Notes: generated from the sequence alone by a model not told the origin. Counted from the stretch's first letter, positions 49,084 through 60,072 are shown. The stretch: DNA of 64,000 nucleotides from Paracoccus sediminilitoris (GCF_003259195.1 NZ_QJPK01000008.1:1-64000), one strand, 5' to 3'. Translations and numbers: made by a program.

Positions 49084-49105
49084 CGCAGCCCCCGCGGGCC
49101 GCGTC
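49082..49105 (+). promoter_or_regulatory. hairpin before argD
   Basis: GACGC (49082-49086) pairs with GCGTC (49101-49105) and GCCC (49088-49091) with GGGC (49096-49099), with one A-C mismatch and loop CCGC. The bases GCGGGC (49094-49099) can pair instead with GCCCGC in the mini-ORF (49063-49068), a possible switch. No strong T run. Confidence 0.4.
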
Positions 49106-49162
49106 CCGCCCCCGTTTGCCCTTCCCTTCCGCGTTCCCTGATCCCGTTGCCGGAGCATTTCC

Positions 49163-50335
49163 ATGATTTCGCATGTCCTGCCGACCTATAATCGCGCCCC
49201 TCTGTCCTTTGAACGCGGCGAGGGTGCCTGGGCCATCACCGCCGACGGGACCCGATACCTGGACTTGGGCGCGGGCATCGCGGTGAACGTGCTGGGCCAT
49301 GCCAATCCCGATCTGGTGGCGGCGCTGACCGAACAGGCAGGCAGGATCTGGCATGTGTCGAACCTCTATCAGATCCCCCAGCAGGAACGGCTGGCGACCG
49401 CGCTGGTGGAAAGCACCTTCGCGGACACTGTCTTCTTCACCAATTCCGGCACCGAGGCCGCCGAGCTGGCCATCAAGATGGTCCGCAAATACTGGGACCA
49501 CGCAGGCGACCCCGAGCGGATCGAAATCATCACCTTCGAGGGTGCCTTCCACGGCCGGTCCACCGGGGCCATCGCGGCGTCGGGGGCGGAAAAGATGGTC
49601 AAGGGCTTTGGCCCGCTGATGCCGGGCTTTCGCACCCTGCCCTGGGGCGATCTGGAGGCATTGAAGGCTGCCATGTCCGACCGCACCGCCGCCGTCATGC
49701 TGGAGCCCGTCCAGGGCGAGGGCGGCATCCGCCCCATTTCTGATCAGGATCTGCGCGCCATCCGCGAGCTGTGCGACGAAACCGGCGCTCTGCTGGTTCT
49801 GGACGAGGTGCAATGCGGCGTCGGCCGGACCGGACGTCTGTTCGCGCATGAATATGCCGGCATCACCCCCGATGTGATGATGGTCGCCAAGGGCATCGGC
49901 GGCGGCTTTCCCCTGGGGGCCGTGCTGGCCACGGAGGAGGCCGCATCGGGCATGGCCGCGGGCACCCATGGTTCGACCTATGGCGGCAACCCCTTGGCCT
50001 GCGCCGTGGGCGCGCGCGTCATGCAGATCGTCGCCGAACCCGCTTTCCTGGCGGAGGTGAACCGCAAGGGCGGTCTGTTCCGCCAGAAGCTGGAGGGGCT
50101 GATCGCCGCTCATCCTGATGTCTTCGAAGCCGTGCGGGGGCAGGGGCTGATGCTGGGCCTGAAATGCAAGGTCGCGCCGGTCGATCTGGTCAAGGCGGGC
50201 TATGACCAGCAGATCCTGACGGTGCCCGCCGCAGACAACACCCTGCGCCTGCTGCCACCGCTGAACATCACGGATGAGGAGATCGCCGAGGCGGTGGCCC
50301 GGCTGGACCGTGCTGCCAGCGCCTTGGTGACCTGA
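49163..50335 (+). CDS. argD: acetylornithine aminotransferase
   Basis: PLP-dependent class III aminotransferase making N-acetylornithine, 390 residues. Motifs are [20 protein letters not shown] near 90, the PLP-Lys region as [16 protein letters not shown] near 238 (Lys near 243), and [17 protein letters not shown] near 272. It can also act on succinyl-diaminopimelate. Followed by argF on the same strand after 131 bases. Confidence 0.95.
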   Translation: MISHVLPTYNRAPLSFERGEGAWAITADGTRYLDLGAGIAVNVLGHANPDLVAALTEQAGRIWHVSNLYQIPQQERLATALVESTFADTVFFTNSGTEAAELAIKMVRKYWDHAGDPERIEIITFEGAFHGRSTGAIAASGAEKMVKGFGPLMPGFRTLPWGDLEALKAAMSDRTAAVMLEPVQGEGGIRPISDQDLRAIRELCDETGALLVLDEVQCGVGRTGRLFAHEYAGITPDVMMVAKGIGGGFPLGAVLATEEAASGMAAGTHGSTYGGNPLACAVGARVMQIVAEPAFLAEVNRKGGLFRQKLEGLIAAHPDVFEAVRGQGLMLGLKCKVAPVDLVKAGYDQQILTVPAADNTLRLLPPLNITDEEIAEAVARLDRAASALVT

Positions 50336-50345
50336 GATAGGGGGC

Positions 50346-50369
50346 ATGTCGCATCGCCGCCTCCGATGA
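50346..50369 (+). CDS. arginine-rich mini-ORF before argF (possible leader peptide)
   Basis: A seven-codon frame (MSHRRLR) with three arginines lies ten bases past argD. AGGGGG is very close to the ATG. A strong hairpin follows (CCCCGGGG at 50394-50401 pairs with 50416-50423), then argF. The repeat of the argD arrangement is suggestive only. Confidence 0.25.
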   Translation: MSHRRLR

Positions 50370-50393
50370 GGGCATCTGCGTCTTGAAACCTTT

Positions 50394-50423
50394 CCCCGGG
50401 GGCGGGCCCTCTTGACCCCGGGG
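50394..50423 (+). promoter_or_regulatory. hairpin between argD and argF
   Basis: An 8-bp stem CCCCGGGG/CCCCGGGG with a 14-base loop lies 43 bases before the argF ATG. It could end part of the transcript or control argF; no clear T run follows. Confidence 0.45.
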
Positions 50424-50466
50424 CCCCAAGCAGGCTTGCTTGCGAAAATCGCCGAAAGACAGACAG

Positions 50467-51393
50467 ATGACCCATTTCCTGGATATCCATACAACCGACC
50501 GCGATGACCTGCGGTCCATCATCGACAATGCCAAGGCGATGAAACTGGCCCGTGACGGCTTGCCCAAGGGTACGCCGGACCAGGAACAGCCCCTTGCAGG
50601 CCACATGGTTGCGTTGATCTTTGAAAAGCCCTCGACCCGCACGCGCGTCAGCTTTGACGTGGGCGTGCGCCAGATGGGGGGGCAGACGATGATCCTGTCC
50701 GGATCGGAAATGCAGCTGGGCCATGGCGAAACCATCGCTGACACGGCCCGGGTGCTGTCGCGCTATGTCGACCTGATCATGATCCGCACCTTCGAGGAAG
50801 CAACCCTGCTGGAGATGGCCGAACACGCCACGGTACCGGTCATCAACGGGCTGACGAACCGCACCCACCCCTGCCAGATCATGGCCGACATCATGACCTT
50901 CGAGGAACATCGCGGCCCCATCGCCGGCAAGAAGGTGGTCTGGTCGGGCGACGGCAACAACGTCTTTGCAAGCTTTGCCCATGCGGCGGGGCAGTTCGGC
51001 TTTGACCTGACCTTCACCGGTCCGCCGCCCCTGGACCCCGAACGCGAATGGCTGGATTACGCGGCATCCATGGGCCATCCCGTGACGATCGAACGCGACC
51101 CCAACAAGGCCGTCATCGGTGCGGATCTGGTGGTCACCGACACCTGGGTCAGCATGCACGACCCGCAATCGGCCAAGGAACGGCGCCACAATCAACTGCG
51201 CGGGTATCAGGTGAATGCCGACCTGATGGCCAAGGCCCGGCCTGACGCGCTGTTCATGCATTGCCTGCCGGCGCATCGCGATGACGAAGCCACCAGCGAG
51301 GTGATGGACGGCCCGCATTCGGTGATCTTCGACGAGGCGGAAAACAGGCTTCATGCCCAGAAAGCGATCATGCGCCATTGCCTGCGCCGCTAG
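50467..51393 (+). CDS. argF: ornithine carbamoyltransferase
   Basis: Makes citrulline from ornithine and carbamoyl phosphate, 308 residues. The carbamoyl-phosphate motif [12 protein letters not shown] near residue 54, the HPCQIMAD segment near 133 and the ornithine-site HCLPAHR near 262 are intact. The ATG is preceded by the same 19-base string as leuA, GAAAGACAGACAGATGACC. Biosynthetic role fits the neighbouring argD. Confidence 0.96.
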   Translation: MTHFLDIHTTDRDDLRSIIDNAKAMKLARDGLPKGTPDQEQPLAGHMVALIFEKPSTRTRVSFDVGVRQMGGQTMILSGSEMQLGHGETIADTARVLSRYVDLIMIRTFEEATLLEMAEHATVPVINGLTNRTHPCQIMADIMTFEEHRGPIAGKKVVWSGDGNNVFASFAHAAGQFGFDLTFTGPPPLDPEREWLDYAASMGHPVTIERDPNKAVIGADLVVTDTWVSMHDPQSAKERRHNQLRGYQVNADLMAKARPDALFMHCLPAHRDDEATSEVMDGPHSVIFDEAENRLHAQKAIMRHCLRR

Positions 51394-51414
51394 ACCGCGT
51401 CATGATAAGAAAGA

Positions 51415-51449
51415 TGCCCCGGAGCGCCTGATCATGCCGCCCCGGGGCA
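51415..51449. terminator. terminator between argF and pckA
   Basis: TGCCCCGG (51415-51422) pairs with CCGGGGCA (51442-51449) around an internal loop, with AAAGA before and CTTTT after. Convergent genes on both sides. Confidence 0.7.
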
Positions 51450-51512
51450 CTTTTCCCGAAATTCGCGTCTCTTGGCCCGGACCACCGACCCTGTGATCCG
51501 GGATGGCGGCGT

Positions 51513-53108
<1,596 letters not shown>

Positions 53109-53310
53109 CTGGGGCTCCTGATCCATGGATTGTAAGGCCGTCATCGTGGTTTCGTTGGAATCGGCTATAGCATGGCGATTTTGAGGCGAAACAAACCGGC
53201 GCTAACAGTTAGCGCAAACTGCGAATGTTATCGCCAACGGGATGGTTTTCGGGCGCCCTGACACGGATCATGGCCGCCAAGGACAGAATGAAACGCAGAA
53301 GGTGATTCGC

Positions 53311-53724
53311 ATGCGGCAGATCCACGCGACGACGATCGCATTCGATGGCAGGGGGCTGATCATCACCGGCCCGTCGGGCTCGGGCAAATCGACCTTGGCC
53401 CTTCAGCTGATGGCTGTGGGCGCCCAGCTGGTGGCCGATGATCGGACCGACCTGCGTTTGTCGGCGTGCCACTTGATCGCCCAGGCCCCCCCGCCCCTGC
53501 TGGGCCAGATCGAGGCGCGGGGCATCGGCATCCTGAGCGCCAAGCCCTCGCCGCCAGTGCAGGTCGTTGCGGCCGTCGATCTGGGCCTTGAGGAAAGAGA
53601 GCGCTTGCCACAGGTGCGACATCGCGAATGGTTGGGAATCCGGGTTTTGCTTGTATCGGGGCCGTATCGACCGCATCTTTACGCTGCGCTGCGGCAGTTG
53701 ATGCTGGGCCAACGCCTGGCATAG
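53311..53724 (+). CDS. hprK: HPr kinase/phosphorylase, short alphaproteobacterial form
   Basis: Phosphorylates HPr at the regulatory Ser; 137 residues only, lacking the N-terminal domain of the Bacillus enzyme. Walker A GPSGSGKST lies at residues 20-28, with DDRTDLR near 45 at the expected place of the capping loop. It regulates carbon and sensing pathways in alphaproteobacteria. AGAAGG precedes the start. Next are rapZ, EIIA and ptsH. No ChvG/ChvI pair is seen upstream. Confidence 0.9.
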   Translation: MRQIHATTIAFDGRGLIITGPSGSGKSTLALQLMAVGAQLVADDRTDLRLSACHLIAQAPPPLLGQIEARGIGILSAKPSPPVQVVAAVDLGLEERERLPQVRHREWLGIRVLLVSGPYRPHLYAALRQLMLGQRLA

Positions 53725-53754
53725 CCGCCCGACCCGACATGTGAAGGAAGACGG

Positions 53755-54720
53755 ATGGGCCAAGACGCTCCGATCATCGAAGACGTGCCGCGTGGCGGTC
53801 AGAGACTGGTGCTGGTCACCGGCCCGTCGGGGGCCGGCAGGTCCACCGCGATCAACGTGCTGGAGGACCTAGGCTTCGAGGCGATCGACAACTTGCCTTT
53901 GTCACTGATCCCGCGACTGCTGGACGGTCCCGCCCGCCCCGTGCCGCTGGCCTTGGGCCTTGACGTGCGCAACCGCGATTTCTCGACCTCGAACGTCATC
54001 GAATTGATCGATCGGCTAACGCGGATGCCGGGCTATTCCCCTGAAGTCCTGTTTCTGGACTGCGATGCGGATGTCCTTGTGCGCCGCTTCAACGAGACGC
54101 GCCGCCGCCACCCCTTGAATCCCGACAGCGAGCCGATGGCCGGTGTCCTGACGGAAATCGACATTCTTGCGCCTATCCGCGCGCGGGCCGATGTGCTGCT
54201 GGACACATCCGAACTGTCGCCGCATGACCTCAAGGCCGAATTGACGCGCTGGTTCGATCTGCGACCGGGCAAAAATCTCAGCGTGTCGCTGCATTCGTTC
54301 AGCTATAAGCGCGGGGTGCCCCGGGGCGTCGACGTGATGTTCGATTGCCGCTTTCTGGCGAACCCGCATTGGGAACCCGAATTGCGGGCCTTGGACGGCC
54401 GCGACCGGCGCGTCCAGGACCACGTGACCGCCGATCCGCGATTCGATGAATTTTTCCTGCGGACCCGCGGTCTGGTTGAATTTCTTCTGCCGGCACATCT
54501 GCAAGAGGGCAAATCCCATCTTGCCGTAGGGTTCGGGTGTACCGGGGGGCAACACCGTTCCGTCACTTTGGTGGAAAAGATGGCCGTGGCGCTTGCGGAT
54601 ACAGGCTGGCCGGTGTCAATAAGACATAGGGAACTCGAGCGTCGCAATGCGGCGCTGCATTCTGCCGGAGATGCATCGCCCAATGGCGAGGCACGACCGA
54701 CGCAGAGGCAGGCGTCATGA
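53755..54720 (+). CDS. rapZ: RNase adapter RapZ (nucleotide-binding, YvcJ-like)
   Basis: GTP/ATP-binding protein, 321 residues. P-loop GPSGAGRST lies at 23-31; the C-terminal RNA-binding RapZ domain holds [17 protein letters not shown] near 258. In E. coli it targets GlmZ sRNA; in alphaproteobacteria the target is uncertain. Thirty bases from hprK, same transcript likely. Confidence 0.94.
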   Translation: MGQDAPIIEDVPRGGQRLVLVTGPSGAGRSTAINVLEDLGFEAIDNLPLSLIPRLLDGPARPVPLALGLDVRNRDFSTSNVIELIDRLTRMPGYSPEVLFLDCDADVLVRRFNETRRRHPLNPDSEPMAGVLTEIDILAPIRARADVLLDTSELSPHDLKAELTRWFDLRPGKNLSVSLHSFSYKRGVPRGVDVMFDCRFLANPHWEPELRALDGRDRRVQDHVTADPRFDEFFLRTRGLVEFLLPAHLQEGKSHLAVGFGCTGGQHRSVTLVEKMAVALADTGWPVSIRHRELERRNAALHSAGDASPNGEARPTQRQAS

Positions 54721-54751
54721 AGACGCGGGCTTTTGGACTTGGTGGGGCGCG

Positions 54752-55174
54752 TTGATCGGAATTGTCATCGTAGCGCATGGCGGCCTGGCACGGGAATATC
54801 TCTCGGCGGTCGAACATGTCGTGGGTCCGCAGGTGGGCATCGTTGCCGTCGCGATCGAAGACGATCACGACCGCGCGGCCAAGACTGCGGAAATCAAAGC
54901 AGCGGCGAATGCCGTTGATCTGGGCGACGGGGTCGTCCTTGTCACCGATCTGTTCGGAGGCTCACCCGCGAACCTGGCCCTGCCGGCCTGCGCCGTCGAG
55001 GATCGGACCATCCTTTACGGTGCCAATCTGCCCATGCTGGTCAAGCTGGCAAAATCGCGGAAATTGCGGGTGGCCGATGCCGTTGCGTTTGCCAAGGAGG
55101 CCGGGCGCAAGTACATCAATTCCTACAACGTCCCGCTTGAGGCGGGGATCGCCACAGGAACCCATCCCCGATGA
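54752..55174 (+). CDS. PTS EIIA component, mannose/fructose family
   Basis: A 140-residue EIIA of the mannose (PTS-Man) class with the phosphoryl acceptor His9 in VAHGG and the following IEDDHD and LVTDLFGGSPAN segments. No EIIB, EIIC or EIID is near, so it is probably a regulatory rather than transport domain. Start TTG at 54752, weak GGGG ribosome site. ATGA overlap with ptsH. Confidence 0.9.
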   Translation: MIGIVIVAHGGLAREYLSAVEHVVGPQVGIVAVAIEDDHDRAAKTAEIKAAANAVDLGDGVVLVTDLFGGSPANLALPACAVEDRTILYGANLPMLVKLAKSRKLRVADAVAFAKEAGRKYINSYNVPLEAGIATGTHPR

Positions 55175-55449
55175 CCGGACCGATTGCCCGCGACCTTGCC
55201 ATCATCAACGTCAAGGGCCTGCATGCGCGGGCCAGCGCCAAGTTCGTCGACGTGGTCGAGAATTACGACGCGCAGGCGCAGGTGGAAAAGGACGGGCATG
55301 CGGTCTCGGGTGATTCGATCATGGGTCTGCTGATGCTGGCAGCCTCGCGTGGCAGCGATATCCGCGTCACCACCACCGGCCCCCAGGCAAGGGAGCTGGC
55401 CGACGCTCTGGAAGCCTTGGTCAAGGATTGCTTCGGCGAAGGCATGTAG
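55171..55449 (+). CDS. ptsH: phosphocarrier protein HPr
   Basis: Phosphocarrier of 92 residues with His18 in GLHARAS for PEP-dependent phosphorylation and Ser49 in SGDSIMGLL for HprK. Together with HprK and EIIA it gives a reversible energy and carbon signal. Enzyme I is not in this window. The ATG overlaps the EIIA stop; its own TAG touches the next start. Confidence 0.96.
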   Translation: MTGPIARDLAIINVKGLHARASAKFVDVVENYDAQAQVEKDGHAVSGDSIMGLLMLAASRGSDIRVTTTGPQARELADALEALVKDCFGEGM

Positions 55450-56063
55450 TGGCCGACCGCAAATCCTATCACCACGGCAATCTGCGGCAGGCGCTGGTCG
55501 ATGCGACCGCTTTACTGATCCAGGACAAGGGCCCGCAGGCCTTCACATTGGCCGAGGCCGCGCGCTTGGCCGGGGTTTCGGCCGCCGCCCCCTATCGCCA
55601 TTTCAAGGGTCGCGACGACCTGCTGGAAGAAGTCGCCCGCCAGGGTTTCGTCGATTTCGCCGACCGCCTGACCACCGCGTTCGATGATGGTCGTCCGCAC
55701 GCCCTGACTGCATTCCTGCGAACCAGCCAAGCCTATCTGGACTTTGCCGCAGACAGGCCCGGCTTTTACATGGCCATGTTCGAATCCGGGATTTCCGTCG
55801 CTGGAAACGCCGATCTGGCGGCAGCCTCGGACAGGGCGCAGGGGGTGCTGATTTCCGCCGCCGAAGCCTTGGCCACGCGACTGCCCGCCGACAGACGCCC
55901 GCCGGCGCGCATGGTCGCGAACCATATCTGGGCTCTCAGCCATGGCGTGGTAGAGCTGTTTTCCCGCGGCAAACCCGGCAGCCGCAGCCCCGTCGCCCCA
56001 TCTGAGATGCTGGAGAGCGGTGCGATCATCTATCTGCGGGGGCTAGGGCTGATCCCCGAATAA
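55449..56063 (+). CDS. TetR-family transcriptional regulator
   Basis: A 204-residue TetR repressor with the N-terminal HTH SYHHGNLRQALVDATALLI, TLAEAARLAGVSAAAPYRHF near 35-58 and a helical effector-binding C-terminus of the WHG type. The start is GTG (55449), overlapping the ptsH stop by one base, so it is probably co-transcribed. Ligand unknown; its link to the PTS block is inferred from position only. Confidence 0.87.
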   Translation: MADRKSYHHGNLRQALVDATALLIQDKGPQAFTLAEAARLAGVSAAAPYRHFKGRDDLLEEVARQGFVDFADRLTTAFDDGRPHALTAFLRTSQAYLDFAADRPGFYMAMFESGISVAGNADLAAASDRAQGVLISAAEALATRLPADRRPPARMVANHIWALSHGVVELFSRGKPGSRSPVAPSEMLESGAIIYLRGLGLIPE

Positions 56064-56083
56064 AATTCGCTTGCCCGATACTT

Positions 56084-56114
56084 GACGAAACCAGACCTCG
56101 CCCCAATCTATGTA
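56084..56114 (+). promoter_or_regulatory. candidate sigma-70-type promoter before DUF2852
   Basis: TTGACG (56084-56089) and CTATGT (56108-56113) are separated by 18 bases, 35 bases before the gene start. Good -35 match, modest -10. Confidence 0.45.
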
Positions 56115-56148
56115 AATGTGATTAACATTAACATTGGGAGTGACACAG

Positions 56149-56559
56149 ATGGATACTGCCACCCAGGCCCTCTATCCGGTTCAGTCCGGCAAGGCACGCT
56201 TCCGCGATTTCCTTGCCCGTGGCCGCGACTGGCTGGACAGCAAGGGCCGCATTGCCTGGATCGCCGCCATGATCTTGGCCTTCATCGCCGCTTGGCCCGT
56301 CGGCCTGGCCCTTCTTGGATACATGATCTGGAGCAATCGGATGTTCGGATGCAGCAAGCGCGCGCCCATGGCGCGGACCCGTTACACCGCCCCCAGCACG
56401 GGCAACCACGCTTTCGACGCCTATCGCGAACAGACGCTGAAGCGTCTGGAGGACGAGCATAACGAATTCGTGGCCTTCCTTCAGAAGCTGCGTGAAGCCA
56501 AGGACAAGGCCGAATTCGACCAGTTCATGGACAGCCGCGGCCCCAAGGACGCCGCCTGA
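56149..56559 (+). CDS. DUF2852 domain membrane protein
   Basis: A 136-residue protein with one or two hydrophobic helices (IAWIAAMILAFIAAWPVGLALLGYMIW, about 35-60) and a C-terminal charged helix predicted coiled coil (YREQTLKRLEDEHNEFVAFLQKLREAKDKAEFDQFM). GGGAG at eight bases marks the ATG at 56149. DUF2852 members are alphaproteobacterial and uncharacterised. Terminator shared with betC. Confidence 0.88.
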   Translation: MDTATQALYPVQSGKARFRDFLARGRDWLDSKGRIAWIAAMILAFIAAWPVGLALLGYMIWSNRMFGCSKRAPMARTRYTAPSTGNHAFDAYREQTLKRLEDEHNEFVAFLQKLREAKDKAEFDQFMDSRGPKDAA

Positions 56560-56567
56560 CGCGACAA

Positions 56568-56592
56568 GCGGGGCCGGGATCACCGGCCCCGC
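56568..56592. terminator. hairpin between DUF2852 and betC
   Basis: A perfect 10-bp stem GCGGGGCCGG/CCGGCCCCGC (56568-56577, 56583-56592) with loop GATCA lies between two convergent ends. T tail absent. Confidence 0.6.
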
Positions 56593-56599
56593 CGCCTGA

Positions 56600-58096
56600 T
56601 CATTCCCCGCGTGGAAAGCGCTGGCTCTCTTCCAGCACGTTCAGATCCATGTGGTTGCGCATATAGCGTTCGGACGCCCGCTGAAGCGGCTGATGGTCCC
56701 ATGGGTAATAGGACCCGTTGCGCAAAGCCTCATAGACAATCCAACGCCGCGCCTGCGATTGGCGCACCTGCCCGTCATAGGCCTCCAGATCCCATCGCTG
56801 ATGCGCCAGCGACCGCAGATGGCCTAGGGTCTCGGCATGTTCCGGATCGCCAGCAAGGTTCACCCGCTCATCCGGGTCCGTCTCCAGATCGAACAGCATT
56901 TCCGGGTCCGCCATGCAGGCGATGTATTTCCACCGACCTTCGCGCAGCGCCACCAGGGGGGTGATGCTGCCCTCGGCGGCATATTCCATCGGAACGGGTT
57001 CACGCTTCGCCCCCTTGGCCAACGATACGCCGTCCGTCCAGGCTGCGATCTCATCCATGGGCAGGCCCGCCAGATCGCACAGCGTCGGCAGCACGTCGAT
57101 GGTGCTGACCGGCTGGTCCACCCGTCCTGCCGGCATGTCGGGGGCCGAAATCATCAGCGGCACCCGCGCGGATTGTTCATAGAAGCTCATCTTGAACCAC
57201 ATGCCGCGTTCGCCCAACATCTCTCCGTGATCGGACAGGAACAGGATGATCGCCTCCTGCCGGGTGGCCTCCAGCACGTTCAGGATTTCGCCGATCTTGT
57301 CGTCGACATAGCTGATATTGGCAAAATATCCCTGCCTTGCGCGCCGGATCTGATCTTCGGTGATCTCCTGCGACCGCCAGTCGCTGGCATCCATCAGGCG
57401 CTGCGAATGATTGTCCATCTGGTCGTAGGGGATCGGTTTGGGCGCGGCCAGTTCGGGCGCGTCAGCATAAAGGTCCCAATATTTGCGCCGTGCCACGAAA
57501 GGGTCGTGCGGATGGGTAAAACTGACCGTCAGGCACCATGGCCGGTCGTCATGCCCGCGCGCCAGGTCATAAAGCTTGCGCCGCGCGTGATGGGCGACCT
57601 CATCGTCATATTCCAGCTGGTTGCTGATCTCGGCGACGCCGGCGCCGGTGACCGACCCCAGGTTGTGATACCACCAATCGATGCGTTCGCCCGGCTTGCG
57701 GTAATCGGGCGTCCAGCCGAAATCGGCGGGATAGATGTCGGTGGTCAGGCGTTCCTCGAAGCCATGCAGCTGGTCGGGGCCGACGAAATGCATCTTTCCC
57801 GACAGACAGGTGTGATATCCCGCCCGCCGCAGGTGATGGGCATAGGTCGGGATGTCGGATGCGAATTCGGCCGCGTTGTCATAGACCTGCGTCCGGCTTG
57901 GCAGCTGCCCCGACATGAAGCTGGCCCGGCCCGGCGCGCAAAGCGGGCTGCCGGTATAGGCATTGGCAAAGCGGGTGGACCGCGCGGCCAGACGCTTCAG
58001 GTTGGGCGTATGCAGGAAATCGGCGGGGCCGTCGGGGAAAAGAACCCCCGACAGTTGGTCCGCCATCAGAATCAGGATGTTGGGCTTGCCGCTCAT
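56600..58096 (-). CDS. betC: choline-sulfatase
   Basis: Type I sulfatase releasing choline from choline-O-sulfate, 498 residues. The formylglycine site is Cys53 in LCAPGRASFMSGQ, with metal motif MADQLSGV near 12 and HTHPHDPF-like SFTHPHDPF near 190, and DHGEML near 290. The family C-terminal extension MRNHMDLNVLEESQRFPR is present. Its ATG overlaps the choX stop by one base (TGATG). It supplies choline to Pcs or to betaine synthesis. Confidence 0.94.
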   Translation of the reverse strand: MSGKPNILILMADQLSGVLFPDGPADFLHTPNLKRLAARSTRFANAYTGSPLCAPGRASFMSGQLPSRTQVYDNAAEFASDIPTYAHHLRRAGYHTCLSGKMHFVGPDQLHGFEERLTTDIYPADFGWTPDYRKPGERIDWWYHNLGSVTGAGVAEISNQLEYDDEVAHHARRKLYDLARGHDDRPWCLTVSFTHPHDPFVARRKYWDLYADAPELAAPKPIPYDQMDNHSQRLMDASDWRSQEITEDQIRRARQGYFANISYVDDKIGEILNVLEATRQEAIILFLSDHGEMLGERGMWFKMSFYEQSARVPLMISAPDMPAGRVDQPVSTIDVLPTLCDLAGLPMDEIAAWTDGVSLAKGAKREPVPMEYAAEGSITPLVALREGRWKYIACMADPEMLFDLETDPDERVNLAGDPEHAETLGHLRSLAHQRWDLEAYDGQVRQSQARRWIVYEALRNGSYYPWDHQPLQRASERYMRNHMDLNVLEESQRFPRGE

Positions 58097-59031
58097 CAAC
58101 CCTCCAGCTCGGCCTTGAGGGCGGGCAGACCGGGTTGGCCGTCCAGCGTGGTCACATCCTCCAGCCAGACCGACAGCTGCTCGGGGTTGGCGGACAGCCA
58201 GTCGCGGGCCGCATCGGTGGGGGATTCGCCATCATTCAGGATCGCGCCCATCAGGACGTTTTCTATCTTCACGTCGAAGGTCAGCTGGGTGAACAGCTTG
58301 GCGGCGTTCGGGCAGGCCTCGGCCCATTCCTTGCGGGCCAGGGTGTGGACCGTCGCGCCGCCGAAATCCGGGCCAAACCGCTCGTCGCCGCCCGACAGAT
58401 AGGTGATGTCGATGGCCTCGTTCATGGGGTGGGGTGCCCATGCCAGGAACACGGTGGGCGTGTCGCTGTTGCGCTGGACCTGCGCCAGCATGGCCTGTTC
58501 GCCGCTTTCGACCAGTTCCCAATCGCCAAGTCCGAATTCATCGGCATCGATCATCGACTGGATGTTCAGGTTGGCCGGGGCGCCGGGTTCGATGCCATAG
58601 ATCTTGCCTTCAAAGGCTTCCTTGTGGGCATCCAGATCGGCGAAATCCTTGACGCCCAGCTCGGCGGCCGCAGGGTTGACGGCCAGCGTGAACTTGGCAC
58701 CCTCAAGGTTCTGCACCAGTTCGGTCACGCTGCCATCGGCATCCAGATCGGCGCGGAATTCCTGCTGCGCGGGGAGCCAGTTGCCCAAGAAGACATCGGT
58801 CTGCGCGCCTTTCAGCGCCTCATAGCCCACGGGCACGGACAATGTCGCGATATCGGGGGTATAGCCCAGACCCTCCAGCAGCACCGCGGCGATGCCGTTC
58901 GTGGCTGAAATGTCGCTCCAGCCCGGATCCGACAGGCGGACGGTGCCGCAGGTTCCGGCGTCATCGGCCAGCGCGGGCAGGGCCGAAAATGCCGTCAGGG
59001 CAAGGACGGCGGCTTGAAGAGGTCTGCTCAT
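58096..59031 (-). CDS. choX: choline ABC-transporter substrate-binding protein
   Basis: Periplasmic choline receptor, 311 residues, with a signal peptide ending near ALA-D. Aromatic box residues are visible as DPGWSD, FLGNW, YGIEPGAPANLN and AWAPHPMN, like ChoX of Sinorhizobium. AGGAG precedes the ATG. No choW or choV permease/ATPase follows within the window. Same transcript as betC. Confidence 0.9.
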   Translation of the reverse strand: MSRPLQAAVLALTAFSALPALADDAGTCGTVRLSDPGWSDISATNGIAAVLLEGLGYTPDIATLSVPVGYEALKGAQTDVFLGNWLPAQQEFRADLDADGSVTELVQNLEGAKFTLAVNPAAAELGVKDFADLDAHKEAFEGKIYGIEPGAPANLNIQSMIDADEFGLGDWELVESGEQAMLAQVQRNSDTPTVFLAWAPHPMNEAIDITYLSGGDERFGPDFGGATVHTLARKEWAEACPNAAKLFTQLTFDVKIENVLMGAILNDGESPTDAARDWLSANPEQLSVWLEDVTTLDGQPGLPALKAELEG

Positions 59032-59105
59032 GGTCGCTCCTGTTGGATTGGCCTGTCGCGGGACAGACTGCATCCCGCAGCAGGACCGGGAAAAAGCGGG
59101 GGCCC

Positions 59106-59981
59106 TTATCGTGTCGGAACCGGAGTGTCCCCGCGATAGTCGTAAAAGCCCCGCCCGGTCTTGCGACCCAGCCAGCCCGCTTCGACATATTTGGTCAAAA
59201 GCGGGCAGGGGCGATATTTCGTGTCGGCCAAGCCGTCATGCAGCACGTTCATGATGGCAAGGCAGGTGTCCAGCCCGATGAAATCGGCCAGTTCCAGCGG
59301 CCCCATCGGGTGGTTCGTCCCCAGCTTCATCGCGCTGTCGATCGAACTGACCGAACCCACGCCCTCATAGAGCGTATAGACGGCCTCGTTGATCATCGGC
59401 ATCAGGATGCGGTTGACGATGAAGGCGGGGAAATCTTCGGCGGTGGCCGATGTCTTGCCCAGCTTTTCGACGACCGCGTGCAGGGCCTTGTAGGTCGCCT
59501 CGTCCGTGGCGATGCCGCGGATCAGTTCGACCAGCTGCATGACGGGCACTGGGTTCATGAAATGAAAGCCCATGAACTTCTCGGGGCGGTCGGTGCGGCT
59601 GGCCAGTCGCGTGATGGAAATCGACGAGGTGTTCGAGGTCAAGATCGTCTCGGGCTTCAGATGCGGAACCAGATCCTCGAAGATGGCCTGCTTGACGGTT
59701 TCGCGCTCGGTCGCGGCTTCGATGACCAGGTCGGTGCGGCCCAGGTCGGACAGCTTCAGGGTCGTGCTGATGCGCGCCATGGCATCGGATTTCACCTGCG
59801 CCGTGATCTTCTCGCGGCTGACCTGGCGTTCCAGATTGCGGTCGATCAGCGACACGGCCTTGTCCAATGCATCCTGGCTGATGTCGTTCATCAGGACGTC
59901 GAACCCGGCCAGGGCAAAGACATGGGCGATACCGTTGCCCATCTGACCTGCACCGATCACGCCTACCGACTGAATAGCCAT
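59106..59981 (-). CDS. hbd: 3-hydroxybutyryl-CoA dehydrogenase
   Basis: NAD-dependent dehydrogenase for short-chain 3-hydroxyacyl-CoA, 291 residues. N-terminal Rossmann GVIGAGQMGNGIAHVFAL at 7-24, catalytic His in GFHFMNPVPVMQLVE near 140 and Asn in NTSSI. It acts in butanoyl-CoA or PHB-related metabolism and feeds etfBA (next by strand). Confidence 0.94.
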   Translation of the reverse strand: MAIQSVGVIGAGQMGNGIAHVFALAGFDVLMNDISQDALDKAVSLIDRNLERQVSREKITAQVKSDAMARISTTLKLSDLGRTDLVIEAATERETVKQAIFEDLVPHLKPETILTSNTSSISITRLASRTDRPEKFMGFHFMNPVPVMQLVELIRGIATDEATYKALHAVVEKLGKTSATAEDFPAFIVNRILMPMINEAVYTLYEGVGSVSSIDSAMKLGTNHPMGPLELADFIGLDTCLAIMNVLHDGLADTKYRPCPLLTKYVEAGWLGRKTGRGFYDYRGDTPVPTR

Positions 59982-60041
59982 TCCGCACCCCCATCCTTCT
60001 TGGGCGGGACGATAGGGCGGGGCGGCAGGTGCTGCAATGCA

Positions 60042-60072
60042 AAACCGCCCCCGGAGGACCCGGGGGCGGTTT
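60042..60072 (-). terminator. terminator after etfA
   Basis: A 13-bp perfect stem AAACCGCCCCCGG/CCGGGGGCGGTTT (60042-60054, 60060-60072) with loop AGGAC and a T-rich end on the minus strand. Confidence 0.85.

Noticed and set aside
56127..56147. TTAAC-like repeats (possible CtrA sites) before DUF2852
   Set aside because: Spacing of the TTAA elements is two bases, not the seven of the CtrA consensus.
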